From CAVQCT01 sp964371785 (lineage in GTDB: Bacteria > Zixibacteria > MSB-5A5 > GN15 > FEB-12): a stretch of DNA of 64,000 nucleotides. The notes beneath the pieces were generated by a model. The model searched no databases, was not told the DNA's origin, and was given only the letters and a program-made list of their open reading frames with translations. Shown piece after piece: positions 24,916 through 32,968 of this stretch. Every line of letters starts with the position of its first letter. Position 1 is the stretch's first letter. The DNA lies in NCBI GenBank assembly GCA_964371785.1, contig CAYJOL010000001.1, forward strand, positions 124,001 through 188,000, written 5' to 3'. A program made the translations under genes and the position numbers.

Positions 24916-25686
24916 CTATTCTTTCTTCGTATTGCTCACCAGGTAACCTCTGACGGCGTCGAGCAGATCGATCGGTACCGGGAAGATCAAAGTCGAGTTC
25001 TTTTCCGCCGCTACCTCGACCAGCGTTTGCAGGAATCTCAACTGCATCGCGTTTGGCGATGTAGCGATAACTTTCGCCGCGTCGGTGAGTTTCTGAGCCG
25101 CCTGGAATTCACCATCGGCGTGAATCACCTTGGAACGACGTTCGCGCTCAGCCTCGGCCTGCCGGGCGATAGCACGCTGCATCTCCTGGGGGAGGTCGAC
25201 ATTCTTGACTTCGACCACGGAGACTTTAATGCCCCACGGTTCAGTCTGGTCATCGATAATGTGCTGAAGTTCGGCGTTAATCTTATCCCGATTGGCCAGA
25301 AGTTCATCGAGTTCGACCTGACCCACCACCGACCGGAGAGTCGTTTGCGCGATTTGGGAGGTTGCTTCGAAGAAATTGGCCACCGAGACGATCGCCTTGT
25401 TAGCGTCGAGCACCTGGAAATACAGCACGGCGTTCACCTTGACCGAGACGTTGTCTTTGGTGATAACATCCTGCGACGGGACATCGTGCGTGATTATTCG
25501 CAAGTCGACCTTGATGAGTTTATCGACGATCGGGATCAGCAGGATCAGGCCGGGTCCTTTGGCGCCGATCAGCCGGCCGAGCCGAAACACAACACCGCGT
25601 TCGTACTCCTTGAGAATGCGAACGGCATTGACAAGAATAAGGAACAGGAAAAATACAATTACGCCCAGAACGGGAAAAGAGGTCAT
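24916..25686 (-). CDS. Stomatin/slipin-like SPFH membrane protein
   Basis: A 256-residue member of the stomatin branch of SPFH proteins. It has one N-terminal membrane segment (VLGVIVFFLFLILV) followed by an SPFH domain with KEYERGVVFRLGRL, GPGLILLIPIVD, the DNVSVKVNAVLYFQV core and the EPWGIKVSVVEVKNVDLP motif, and then a charged helical tail (RQAEAERERR). These proteins oligomerise in membranes. In bacteria they are commonly encoded beside an NfeD-type protease, as here: NfeD is 16 bases upstream. Its role is probably membrane quality control, by family. Confidence 0.93.
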   Translation of the reverse strand: MTSFPVLGVIVFFLFLILVNAVRILKEYERGVVFRLGRLIGAKGPGLILLIPIVDKLIKVDLRIITHDVPSQDVITKDNVSVKVNAVLYFQVLDANKAIVSVANFFEATSQIAQTTLRSVVGQVELDELLANRDKINAELQHIIDDQTEPWGIKVSVVEVKNVDLPQEMQRAIARQAEAERERRSKVIHADGEFQAAQKLTDAAKVIATSPNAMQLRFLQTLVEVAAEKNSTLIFPVPIDLLDAVRGYLVSNTKKE

Positions 25687-25702
25687 AATATCTCCCCTTT
25701 GG

Positions 25703-27067
25703 CTATAAGTTCACTTTCTTTACTTTTAATGTCAAACCATCGACCTTGACCACTTCGACCGCATCGCCCTTCGTGAGCGGTTGTTCACATTCGGCTTTCC
25801 ACAACGCGCCTTCTATATACACAAGACCCTCATTGCGCACATGGCCGGTCTTTCCGACCAGACCCTCGTTGCCAATGAATGGTTGACGTTTCGCCGCCTT
25901 GATCACGAGATATGACGCCAGGCCGACAGCAGTGCCAACGCATAGAACGACTGTCAGCAGCACGGACTTCGAGATTGCCATACTCGGATCTGCAGTATCA
26001 ATAAGCATAAGTCCTCCAAAGAACAATGCCACCAACCCTCCTACGGTAAGAATACCGTGACTAACCACCTTTATTTCGGCGATAAACAATATGACCGCGA
26101 GTACAATCAGCGCGACGCCCGCATAGTTTATGGGAAGTGTCTGGAACGCATAGAACGCTAAGATTAGGCAGATCGCACCTACCACGCCGGGAAGAATCGC
26201 ACCCGGATTGTACAATTCAATGAGTATACCCATGCCACCCAGCGACATCAGGATAAACGCGATATTCGGATTGGTGACTACTTCGAGGAAGCGCCGAATG
26301 AATGATTCCTTTATTGTCTCCACTCTATACTTCTTCAGGTGCATCGTCCGGATGCCGTTTGGTGTCTCAGTCTGTTTGCCATCAATTTGCGCCAGAAGGT
26401 CATCGATATCTTTCGCCACAAAGTCAACAACATGAAGCTGTAAGGCTTCCTGATCAGGGATCGAGACGGACTGCCTGACGGCTTGCTCCGCCCATTCGAT
26501 ATTGCGACCCCGTCTCTGGGCGGTCGCTTTGATTTGCGCAACAGCGTCGTTGGTGACTTTTTCATTCATGATCGAATCGATCTTTTCCCCCTGACCGGAG
26601 ACCGGGTGAGCGGCGCCGATATTAGTCGATGGCGCCATGGCGGCAAAGTTTGCGGCATAGGTGATGTAGACTCCGGCTGATGCGGCCCGAGCTCCCGGCG
26701 GGGCAATGTAGACACAAACCGGAACCGGTGAGTTGAGAATCGTCTTGATAATGTCCCAGGTCGCCTCGGTGAACCCACCGGGCGTATCGAGGAAAATGAC
26801 CAGCATCTCCGCGCCATCCTCCTGGCATCGCTTGACCGCCGATGTTACTCGGTCGGAGACTACAGTGCCGATCGGCCCATCAATAACCATCTTCTCAACC
26901 AATGCCTCAGGTACCAAAGAGTCTGCTCTGGAGAGTGTATCAGCAACTACACTGTCCGTCTTAACGGACGTGGTCTCTGCCATAACGGACCGCAAAGAAA
27001 ATGAAATGATAGGACTAACGAGAAGAACGGCAAAGAGAAACAAGAGTGTATACCGTTTCATACGCAT
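25703..27067 (-). CDS. NfeD-family membrane serine protease
   Basis: A long-form NfeD protein of 454 residues with three parts. A signal/TM segment precedes a ClpP-like serine protease domain (about 55-270) with GPIG, LDTPGG and nucleophile Ser130 in ARAASAGVYI plus general-base Lys near 170 (MNEKVTN). Then come about four membrane helices (290-410) and a C-terminal NfeD OB-fold (GLVGKTGHVRNEGLVYIEG). Homologues in Pyrococcus cleave the C-terminus of their stomatin partner; the same pairing is seen here. The ATG at 27067 lies six bases after the -10 box, so translation is probably leaderless; an ATG two codons later (27061) is an alternative. Confidence 0.94.
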   Translation of the reverse strand: MRMKRYTLLFLFAVLLVSPIISFSLRSVMAETTSVKTDSVVADTLSRADSLVPEALVEKMVIDGPIGTVVSDRVTSAVKRCQEDGAEMLVIFLDTPGGFTEATWDIIKTILNSPVPVCVYIAPPGARAASAGVYITYAANFAAMAPSTNIGAAHPVSGQGEKIDSIMNEKVTNDAVAQIKATAQRRGRNIEWAEQAVRQSVSIPDQEALQLHVVDFVAKDIDDLLAQIDGKQTETPNGIRTMHLKKYRVETIKESFIRRFLEVVTNPNIAFILMSLGGMGILIELYNPGAILPGVVGAICLILAFYAFQTLPINYAGVALIVLAVILFIAEIKVVSHGILTVGGLVALFFGGLMLIDTADPSMAISKSVLLTVVLCVGTAVGLASYLVIKAAKRQPFIGNEGLVGKTGHVRNEGLVYIEGALWKAECEQPLTKGDAVEVVKVDGLTLKVKKVNL

Positions 27068-27072
27068 ACTTC

Positions 27073-27101
27073 AATATGTCCTTCCCCAAAACTGATGTCA
27101 A
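27073..27101 (-). promoter_or_regulatory. Promoter of the NfeD-stomatin operon
   Basis: Minus-strand TTGACA (27096-27101), 17-bp spacer and CATATT (27073-27078). The expected transcription start coincides with the ATG at 27067, again predicting a leaderless mRNA. Confidence 0.72.
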
Positions 27102-27143
27102 TCTAAATCGGCGGAACGGCAAATATGATAAAACGGCCCGGGG

Positions 27144-28736
27144 TCAGTCAAAGGCCGGAGCGCCGTTTCGGCTGAATCTGACTTTGCCGTCGAGTACGGT
27201 AGCGAGCACGCTGACCTTATGGAGATTCGATAACGCCGTTCGCGTAATGTCTTCCGATAAAATGACGAAATCAGCCGGGTAGCCCGGGAGCAGGTACCCT
27301 CTGCGATGTGATTCACCAGCGGCAATCGCCGGTCCGACCGTATAGTGATAAAGCGCTTCAGCGGCGGTGATTCTCTCCTCGCGAAAGAATACATCGCGAC
27401 TGCCCCGACGTGAGCGGGTGGCGGCGGCAACAATGCCGTCGAGCGGTTTGAGTGGCTCAATCGGGCAATCCGAACCGAACGCCAGATCAATTCCCGAATT
27501 GGCGATGGTCCGGAAAATATAGGCATGCCTGCCCCGACTGCCCCAATATTTACGGACCAAGTCTATATCCGACGTGCAGTGCGTTGGCTGCATCGATGCT
27601 ACTATACCCATTTGTTTCATGCGGCTCAGATCTTTGCGGCGAACCAATTGCAGATGTTCTATCCGGTGACGTGAACCGAAATAAAGCGAAGGTCCTTGTT
27701 CGAACGCATCCAGGACATTCGCAACCGCCCGGTCACCTATCGCATGGATCGCACACGGGAAACCAAGCTTCGCCGCAGATTTGATCAACTTGGCCATCTG
27801 GCTGACCGACTGGACTTCAATTCCGTAGTTGACTTTCGACCCGATATACTTGTTGAAACAAAGTGCGGTCTGGCTTCCCAACGACCCGTCAGCGAATATC
27901 TTGACGCCGGCTAACCGGAAGAACTCCGTGCCGGTGCCGTAATAGATTTTGTTCGCGTGCAAAGTAGGAAGCATCTGGGCGGGGAAATAATAATTCACCC
28001 GCAAGCCGAGCTTATTTTTCTCGGCGAGGTCGGACATATATACGAACCCGTCCTGTCCATCGACTGAGTGTACTCCGGTCACCCCATTCGCATAAGCAAA
28101 CTCCGTTGCCTGTTTGAATACGCGGTCGACTCGCTTCTTAGTGGGCTGCGGAATCAGATTAAACACCGGTCCATAGCCGGGGTTTTCGCGAAGAATCCCT
28201 GACGGCTCACCATCGGACTGCCTGACGATTTCACCGCCGGAGGGGTTGGGCGTCCGGGAGGTGATCCCGGCCAGTCTAAGCGCTTCTGAGTTCACCCACG
28301 CCGAGTGTTCGTCCTTCGAGAATATGAATGCCGGACGACCTCCGGTAACACCATCAAGCTGATACCTGTCCGGTTCCTCTCGTCTAACGAACCGATCCGG
28401 CGAATACCCCTCGCCCACGACCCATTCATTTCGGCCAAGTCCCGCGGCGTACTTTTTGACAGTGGAGAGACACTCTTTCAATGATCCGGCCTCATGCAAA
28501 TCCGCCCGATCAAGCGAAAGAGCGAAGTAGTAAAAGTGTGTATGGGCGTCGACCAGTCCCGGGATAACCGTTTTCTTCCTGAGATCGATTCGCCTGTAAG
28601 TCTTGAAGTCCGGGTCGTGCTGGAGGTTTCTTCCGACCGCAACTATACGATTCCTGTACACGGCCATCGAATCGGCTGTCACACCTTCAGCTTGTGTAAG
28701 GATTTTTCCGTTAAACAGCAAACTCCGGGTCGTCAA
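27144..28736 (-). CDS. YtcJ-like metal-dependent amidohydrolase
   Basis: An amidohydrolase-superfamily enzyme of 530 residues, the usual YtcJ length. Metal-ligand motifs are VDAHTHFY, KIFADGSLGS, CAIHAIGDRAV, HRIEHLQL and FGSDCPIEP. The N-terminal LLFNGKILT and C-terminal PADFVILSEDI strands form the composite beta domain. Substrates of this group range over amides and formamides, and this one cannot be named. The start is an unusual TTG at 28736, but it has an AAAGGAG ribosome binding site at ideal spacing. The gene overlaps the 3' end of selB by 26 bases, so translation is probably coupled. No signal peptide is seen. Confidence 0.9.
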   Translation of the reverse strand: MTTRSLLFNGKILTQAEGVTADSMAVYRNRIVAVGRNLQHDPDFKTYRRIDLRKKTVIPGLVDAHTHFYYFALSLDRADLHEAGSLKECLSTVKKYAAGLGRNEWVVGEGYSPDRFVRREEPDRYQLDGVTGGRPAFIFSKDEHSAWVNSEALRLAGITSRTPNPSGGEIVRQSDGEPSGILRENPGYGPVFNLIPQPTKKRVDRVFKQATEFAYANGVTGVHSVDGQDGFVYMSDLAEKNKLGLRVNYYFPAQMLPTLHANKIYYGTGTEFFRLAGVKIFADGSLGSQTALCFNKYIGSKVNYGIEVQSVSQMAKLIKSAAKLGFPCAIHAIGDRAVANVLDAFEQGPSLYFGSRHRIEHLQLVRRKDLSRMKQMGIVASMQPTHCTSDIDLVRKYWGSRGRHAYIFRTIANSGIDLAFGSDCPIEPLKPLDGIVAAATRSRRGSRDVFFREERITAAEALYHYTVGPAIAAGESHRRGYLLPGYPADFVILSEDITRTALSNLHKVSVLATVLDGKVRFSRNGAPAFD

Positions 28737-30615
28737 ACCTCGCTCCTTTCGTCCGGAGATCTCCCTCTCTCCGTGTCAGTCGAATCCTGTCCGTTTCTTC
28801 GAGAATGGGAATGGCATATTTGCGGGTAAACCCAAAGCGATCTTTCAGGTCCGCTACCGACATACTCCCGTTGGCGTTTACCTGTGTCCTGACATACTTG
28901 ACAATCTCATTCCAAATGTACGTAAGGAAAACAAAGTCGGCGCCACATTTGTACCCCTCGCCCGTTTCCAGGATAAACCGGATTGCCTCTTTATACGCCT
29001 TACCTTTGTTGGCCAGGCCGATCAGATTTGGCGGAGCATAAGGTTCCGCCTGGAGGATCGCGATTATATCATCGTGAGCAATCTTGATCGGGCCTTTTAG
29101 ACTCATACCCCGCCCGACAAGATTATACTTATCTCCGGCGCGAATCATCTCGCCGTTCTTCATCAGAAAGCGAATGAACAGATCCGTCTTGTGCGCAGGC
29201 AAATCCGCAACGGAAGGAAACTGATCCTGACCCAACCCTTTCAGATGCGGTTTGTCCTCCAAATATGCCGCTACCGATCTCTTGAATTTCTCCAGTGCAG
29301 CTTCGAAATATACCGGATCATATACGCACTTTTCGAATAACCGTATTTGCTTTCTGGTCCAGAGGTCTTTAATCATCGAACCGATCTCTTCATCTGAAAA
29401 GTCCGAGGCCTCCAGGAGGCCCCTGGATGAAACGATCGTCTGTTTCTGAAGCTCCGACAGGATGAGTGGCTCCAGAGTTACGGGAACACGCCTTATGAGA
29501 TATTCCATCATCGAGCTGTCTTTCTTTCGGGGGAACCTGGGCAGATGATCCAACACCTGTCCCCCGCCCAGTGTTACCATGGGAGTGGGAAGTCGTACTA
29601 TGCACCGGTCACCAACGAACGAGAGCATTGGCACGTCCGGCCGAAAGAAGACGATGCCCTTCCCCCCGGCGGGAATCTCTTTATCACGATAGATTCGCAC
29701 GTCACCTTCGATTTCCGAAGTGCCTATTATAACCAGAACACGCCGACGGTCGGCCAGCGAGACCGGTGCGTTTCCGAGAAGTTCCAGCGACAGCGCCAGA
29801 ACTCTATTCTCCCGAAAGAAAGTGAGATCCTGCCTGCCGCTAATCACTCCTCCGCGAATCAGCAATTCTTTGTCAATGCCGGTAAACGACACGGCAGTTC
29901 GCTGTCCCGGTACGGCGGTATCCACGTCTTTGTTGTTTGAGTGAAGGGTCCGCACCTTAGCCGTCTGGGCTGATGGCCATATGCTCACTTGCTGACCAAC
30001 CGAGAAGGTGCCGCCACGAAGGGTGCCGGTGACGACACCGCCAATGCCGGCTCGAACAAATGAGCGGTCAATATATAACCGCGGTTTGCCCAGATTCTTC
30101 TGTGACTTCACACGCGTTGGCAGTTCATTCAAGTAAGCGGCCAGCTTGTCAAATCCGGCGCCGGTCTGTGCGGAGACTCCAAAGATGGGGGCGTTCTCCA
30201 GAAAGGTTCCTTTCACTTTGTCACGCACGTCGGCCTGAAGAAGATTTAGCCAGTCAGGTTCGGCCAGGTCGATTTTGTTGATGATTATGATACCGCTTCT
30301 CACATTGAGCAGCCTGACAATATCAAAATGCTCCTGGCTCTGCGGCATCCATCCATCGTCGGCCGCGATCACCAACATGACAACATCGATCCCTCCTGCC
30401 CCGGCCACCATGTTTCGGACGAACCGTTCATGTCCAGGAACATCGACAAAAGCGATTGTCTCCTGCTGGGGTGTCTGGTAGAATGCAAAACCGAGATCGA
30501 TGGTCATCCCGCGCGCTTTTTCTTCGGGAAGGCGATCCGGATCGGTACCGGTGAGGCGTTTTACTATGGAAGATTTGCCATGGTCGATATGTCCGGCGGT
30601 TCCTACAATCAGCAT
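28711..30615 (-). CDS. selB: Selenocysteine-specific elongation factor
   Basis: Delivers Sec-tRNA to UGA codons marked by a SECIS hairpin. The 634-residue protein has an EF-Tu-like GTPase domain (G1 GTAGHIDHGKSS, G3 DVPGHERFVRN, G4 NKID), two beta-barrel domains to about 340, and a C-terminal half made of winged-helix domains that bind SECIS RNA in this family. The DxxxEEKARGMTIDLGF switch region is typical. It follows selA by eight bases and overlaps the amidohydrolase gene. tRNA-Sec is encoded about 12 kb away. selD was not found in the window. Confidence 0.97.
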   Translation of the reverse strand: MLIVGTAGHIDHGKSSIVKRLTGTDPDRLPEEKARGMTIDLGFAFYQTPQQETIAFVDVPGHERFVRNMVAGAGGIDVVMLVIAADDGWMPQSQEHFDIVRLLNVRSGIIIINKIDLAEPDWLNLLQADVRDKVKGTFLENAPIFGVSAQTGAGFDKLAAYLNELPTRVKSQKNLGKPRLYIDRSFVRAGIGGVVTGTLRGGTFSVGQQVSIWPSAQTAKVRTLHSNNKDVDTAVPGQRTAVSFTGIDKELLIRGGVISGRQDLTFFRENRVLALSLELLGNAPVSLADRRRVLVIIGTSEIEGDVRIYRDKEIPAGGKGIVFFRPDVPMLSFVGDRCIVRLPTPMVTLGGGQVLDHLPRFPRKKDSSMMEYLIRRVPVTLEPLILSELQKQTIVSSRGLLEASDFSDEEIGSMIKDLWTRKQIRLFEKCVYDPVYFEAALEKFKRSVAAYLEDKPHLKGLGQDQFPSVADLPAHKTDLFIRFLMKNGEMIRAGDKYNLVGRGMSLKGPIKIAHDDIIAILQAEPYAPPNLIGLANKGKAYKEAIRFILETGEGYKCGADFVFLTYIWNEIVKYVRTQVNANGSMSVADLKDRFGFTRKYAIPILEETDRIRLTRREGDLRTKGARFDDPEFAV

Positions 30616-30623
30616 TATCCGAC

Positions 30624-31997
30624 TCAGGCAACGATATGTTTTATTGCTTCCTGGATGCGCGGCAAATCAACTTCATCGACCGCCTTCAAATCCAGTATAA
30701 ACCGATCTCCATCGATACGACCGATTATCGGCACCGGGGAGTTGCGGAAATTCTTGATCAGCTCTGTCGCCCGGTAGTCTTTTGAGAAGATGATGCCAAC
30801 CGAAGGAATTGTCGCTTCGGGGAGTGCCCCCCCTCCCACATACGTCTTGGTCGCCTCCACCGAGATCCCTGGAGGGTTACCGGCCGCCTTGACCACTGCT
30901 TTACCGCGCTTATACAGTTCCGATTCCGGCACGGACAGCAAAGACCAGATTTTGATTTCAGATTGCCAGGTGCCATCAAGGTAATAACGCAACAACCTCT
31001 CCAACATTGAGAATACAATCTTATCGGCCCGTATCGTGCGGAAGAGCGGGTTCTTCTTGATCTTCTCAACCTGCGAACGCTTACCCACGATAAGACCTGC
31101 CTGGCAACCGCCCAGCATTTTGTCACCCGAGAAACAGGTCACATCGGCTCCGTCACGAACGGACTGTTGCACGGTCGGCTCGGCATATCCAAGCAGCTCT
31201 TTGGTTGGCACGAAGACACCGCTGCCTAGATCGTTAACAACCATCAGCTCGTGTTTTTTCCCAATTCCCACCAAATCTTTAAGCGACACGCCTTCAGTGA
31301 ATCCGCGCTGAACAAAATTGCTCTGGTGGACTTTGAGAATTAACCCGGTTTTGTCATCTATAGCCTGTTCATAGTCTTTGGTGGTGGTGATATTGGTCGT
31401 TCCTACCTCACACAACTTCGCTCCGGACTTCCGCAAAATATCCGGAATACGGAAGCCACCGCCGATCTGCACCAATTCTCCCCGAGAGATGATGACGTTT
31501 CGGCGATTGGCGAAAGTATTCAGGATGATGAACAACGCCGCCGCGCAATTATTAACGACCGTACCCTGCTCAGACTCCGCAAGAGCGGCGAGATACTGTT
31601 CACTCGCCCCGCCGCGGCCGCCGCGACTACCCGATTCCAACTCGAATTCAATATTACCATAACCCGTTACTGTCTGCTTGATCGCGTCAAACAGGTCCTC
31701 CGAAAGGGGAGCTCGGCCCAGATTTGTGTGCACGACGATTCCCGTAGCATTGATAACTCGTTGTATCTGCTGTTTGTGATATTCAAGCAGGCAGGAAGTA
31801 ATCTCAGCCAGAAGATGCGAGTGGGTCATTTCGGTCTTGCTGCCGAAGCTCTTTTTGCAGTCCGCGATTACTTCACGCACCATATTGGCCGCGATTGGTC
31901 TGGGTACTGCTGATATCGCTTGTGCAAGTCGCTTTTCCTGCAGTAGTTCTTCGACCGAAGGAAAGTCACGCAATTGTCTGATCACTTTGTCCGCCAC
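30624..31997 (-). CDS. selA: L-seryl-tRNA(Sec) selenium transferase
   Basis: A PLP enzyme converting Ser-tRNA-Sec to Sec-tRNA-Sec with selenophosphate. The 457-residue chain has NATGIVVHTNLGRAPL, the GSRGGRG tRNA-contact region, EVGTTNIT, and the PLP-binding Lys293 in CFSGDKMLGGCQAG. The start is a GTG at 31997 with AGGAG five bases upstream, and it overlaps the preceding peptidase gene by 16 bases. With selB and the tRNA it gives bacterial selenocysteine insertion except for selD, which is not seen here. No gene in the window shows an in-frame UGA interpretable as selenocysteine. Confidence 0.97.
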   Translation of the reverse strand: MADKVIRQLRDFPSVEELLQEKRLAQAISAVPRPIAANMVREVIADCKKSFGSKTEMTHSHLLAEITSCLLEYHKQQIQRVINATGIVVHTNLGRAPLSEDLFDAIKQTVTGYGNIEFELESGSRGGRGGASEQYLAALAESEQGTVVNNCAAALFIILNTFANRRNVIISRGELVQIGGGFRIPDILRKSGAKLCEVGTTNITTTKDYEQAIDDKTGLILKVHQSNFVQRGFTEGVSLKDLVGIGKKHELMVVNDLGSGVFVPTKELLGYAEPTVQQSVRDGADVTCFSGDKMLGGCQAGLIVGKRSQVEKIKKNPLFRTIRADKIVFSMLERLLRYYLDGTWQSEIKIWSLLSVPESELYKRGKAVVKAAGNPPGISVEATKTYVGGGALPEATIPSVGIIFSKDYRATELIKNFRNSPVPIIGRIDGDRFILDLKAVDEVDLPRIQEAIKHIVA

Positions 31998-32923
31998 AGT
32001 GACTCCTCTTCGTTATAGATCACCTCACCCAGTACTCTGCCGACATTGGCAAGCGCCTCACCTGAACACTTGTCCGGGGTGTCCAGCTCAGTGTGCCAGT
32101 AGACATAATCAAAGTCAATGAGATCGATTGTCGGGACTCCGGCCGTAATCAATGAAAGATGATCGTCCTGCACCGTGTATTTCAGAGAATCCCGAAAAGT
32201 TGTAATGCCCATTGCCCTGGCGGTCGAAAAGACGTAGTCGTTCAGCTTCTGGGCATACATCTCGGAATACACTTCCTTGTATATCTGCTGATCTTTGTCG
32301 CCGACCATATCCACGACGATACCGTACCGATACTTGTCCCTGACATCGTGCCGGGCGAATTCACGGGAACCGAGCATATACAATTCGTGGTCGGTTTCTT
32401 TGCCCCAATCTTCGCCGTCTACCAACACAAGATCTACGTTCACGGGAGGGGGTGCCGCGGTGAATGCATTGGCTAACTCCATCAGCACGGCAACGCCCGA
32501 CGCGCCATCGTTCGCACCGGCAATCGGCATTTCCCTCATTTTCGGGTCGATCGAATGTTCTCCCCTAGGTCTGCTGTCATAATGTGCCATGAGTACGACA
32601 CTTCGTCTAGATTCGCCTGCATTTGTCTTGAATGAGGCGATGACATTGACCATGCGAATCTGCCTGGCGGAATACGGATCAAAGAAATCAAAGGGCTGGG
32701 AATCGACAGGCATGCGGAGTGAATCAAAGAACTTGTACAGATAGCTACGGCACCTGGCCGACGCTTCAGAACCGGGGACGCGTGGCCCAAAGGCCACCTG
32801 TTCCGTGAGGTATCCGAGTGCCCGCTGTCCATCGAAATCCGGCGGCTTGACGCGATCGCCCGAACATCCTCCAATGGCGGTAAGTACGAGCGCGAGACTC
32901 AAACCAAACACCCTGTAATTCAT
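31982..32923 (-). CDS. M28-family zinc peptidase lipoprotein
   Basis: A 313-residue lipoprotein (lipobox AIGGC near residue 20) with the M28 aminopeptidase/glutaminyl-cyclase-like fold. Zinc ligands can be placed at His in LMAHYDSRP, Asp in GANDGASG, Glu in LVDGEDWG, Asp in VDMVGD and His in YWHTELDTPDKC. The last motif is characteristic of the glutaminyl-peptide cyclotransferase-like subgroup. Family members remove or cyclise N-terminal residues. The ATG at 32923 gives a normal signal peptide; a TTG at 32953 adds ten hydrophobic residues and is less likely. It sits directly after sprA, so it could process exported proteins, which is speculation. Confidence 0.88.
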   Translation of the reverse strand: MNYRVFGLSLALVLTAIGGCSGDRVKPPDFDGQRALGYLTEQVAFGPRVPGSEASARCRSYLYKFFDSLRMPVDSQPFDFFDPYSARQIRMVNVIASFKTNAGESRRSVVLMAHYDSRPRGEHSIDPKMREMPIAGANDGASGVAVLMELANAFTAAPPPVNVDLVLVDGEDWGKETDHELYMLGSREFARHDVRDKYRYGIVVDMVGDKDQQIYKEVYSEMYAQKLNDYVFSTARAMGITTFRDSLKYTVQDDHLSLITAGVPTIDLIDFDYVYWHTELDTPDKCSGEALANVGRVLGEVIYNEEESLWRTK

Positions 32924-32968
32924 GGGGATAATAAGAATCAAAGCCCCAGACAAGTCAAACGAAAAAGA

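Noticed and set aside
24877..25749. Plus-strand ORF of 290 codons
   Set aside because: Antisense to the stomatin-like gene. Long antisense ORFs are common in this base composition.
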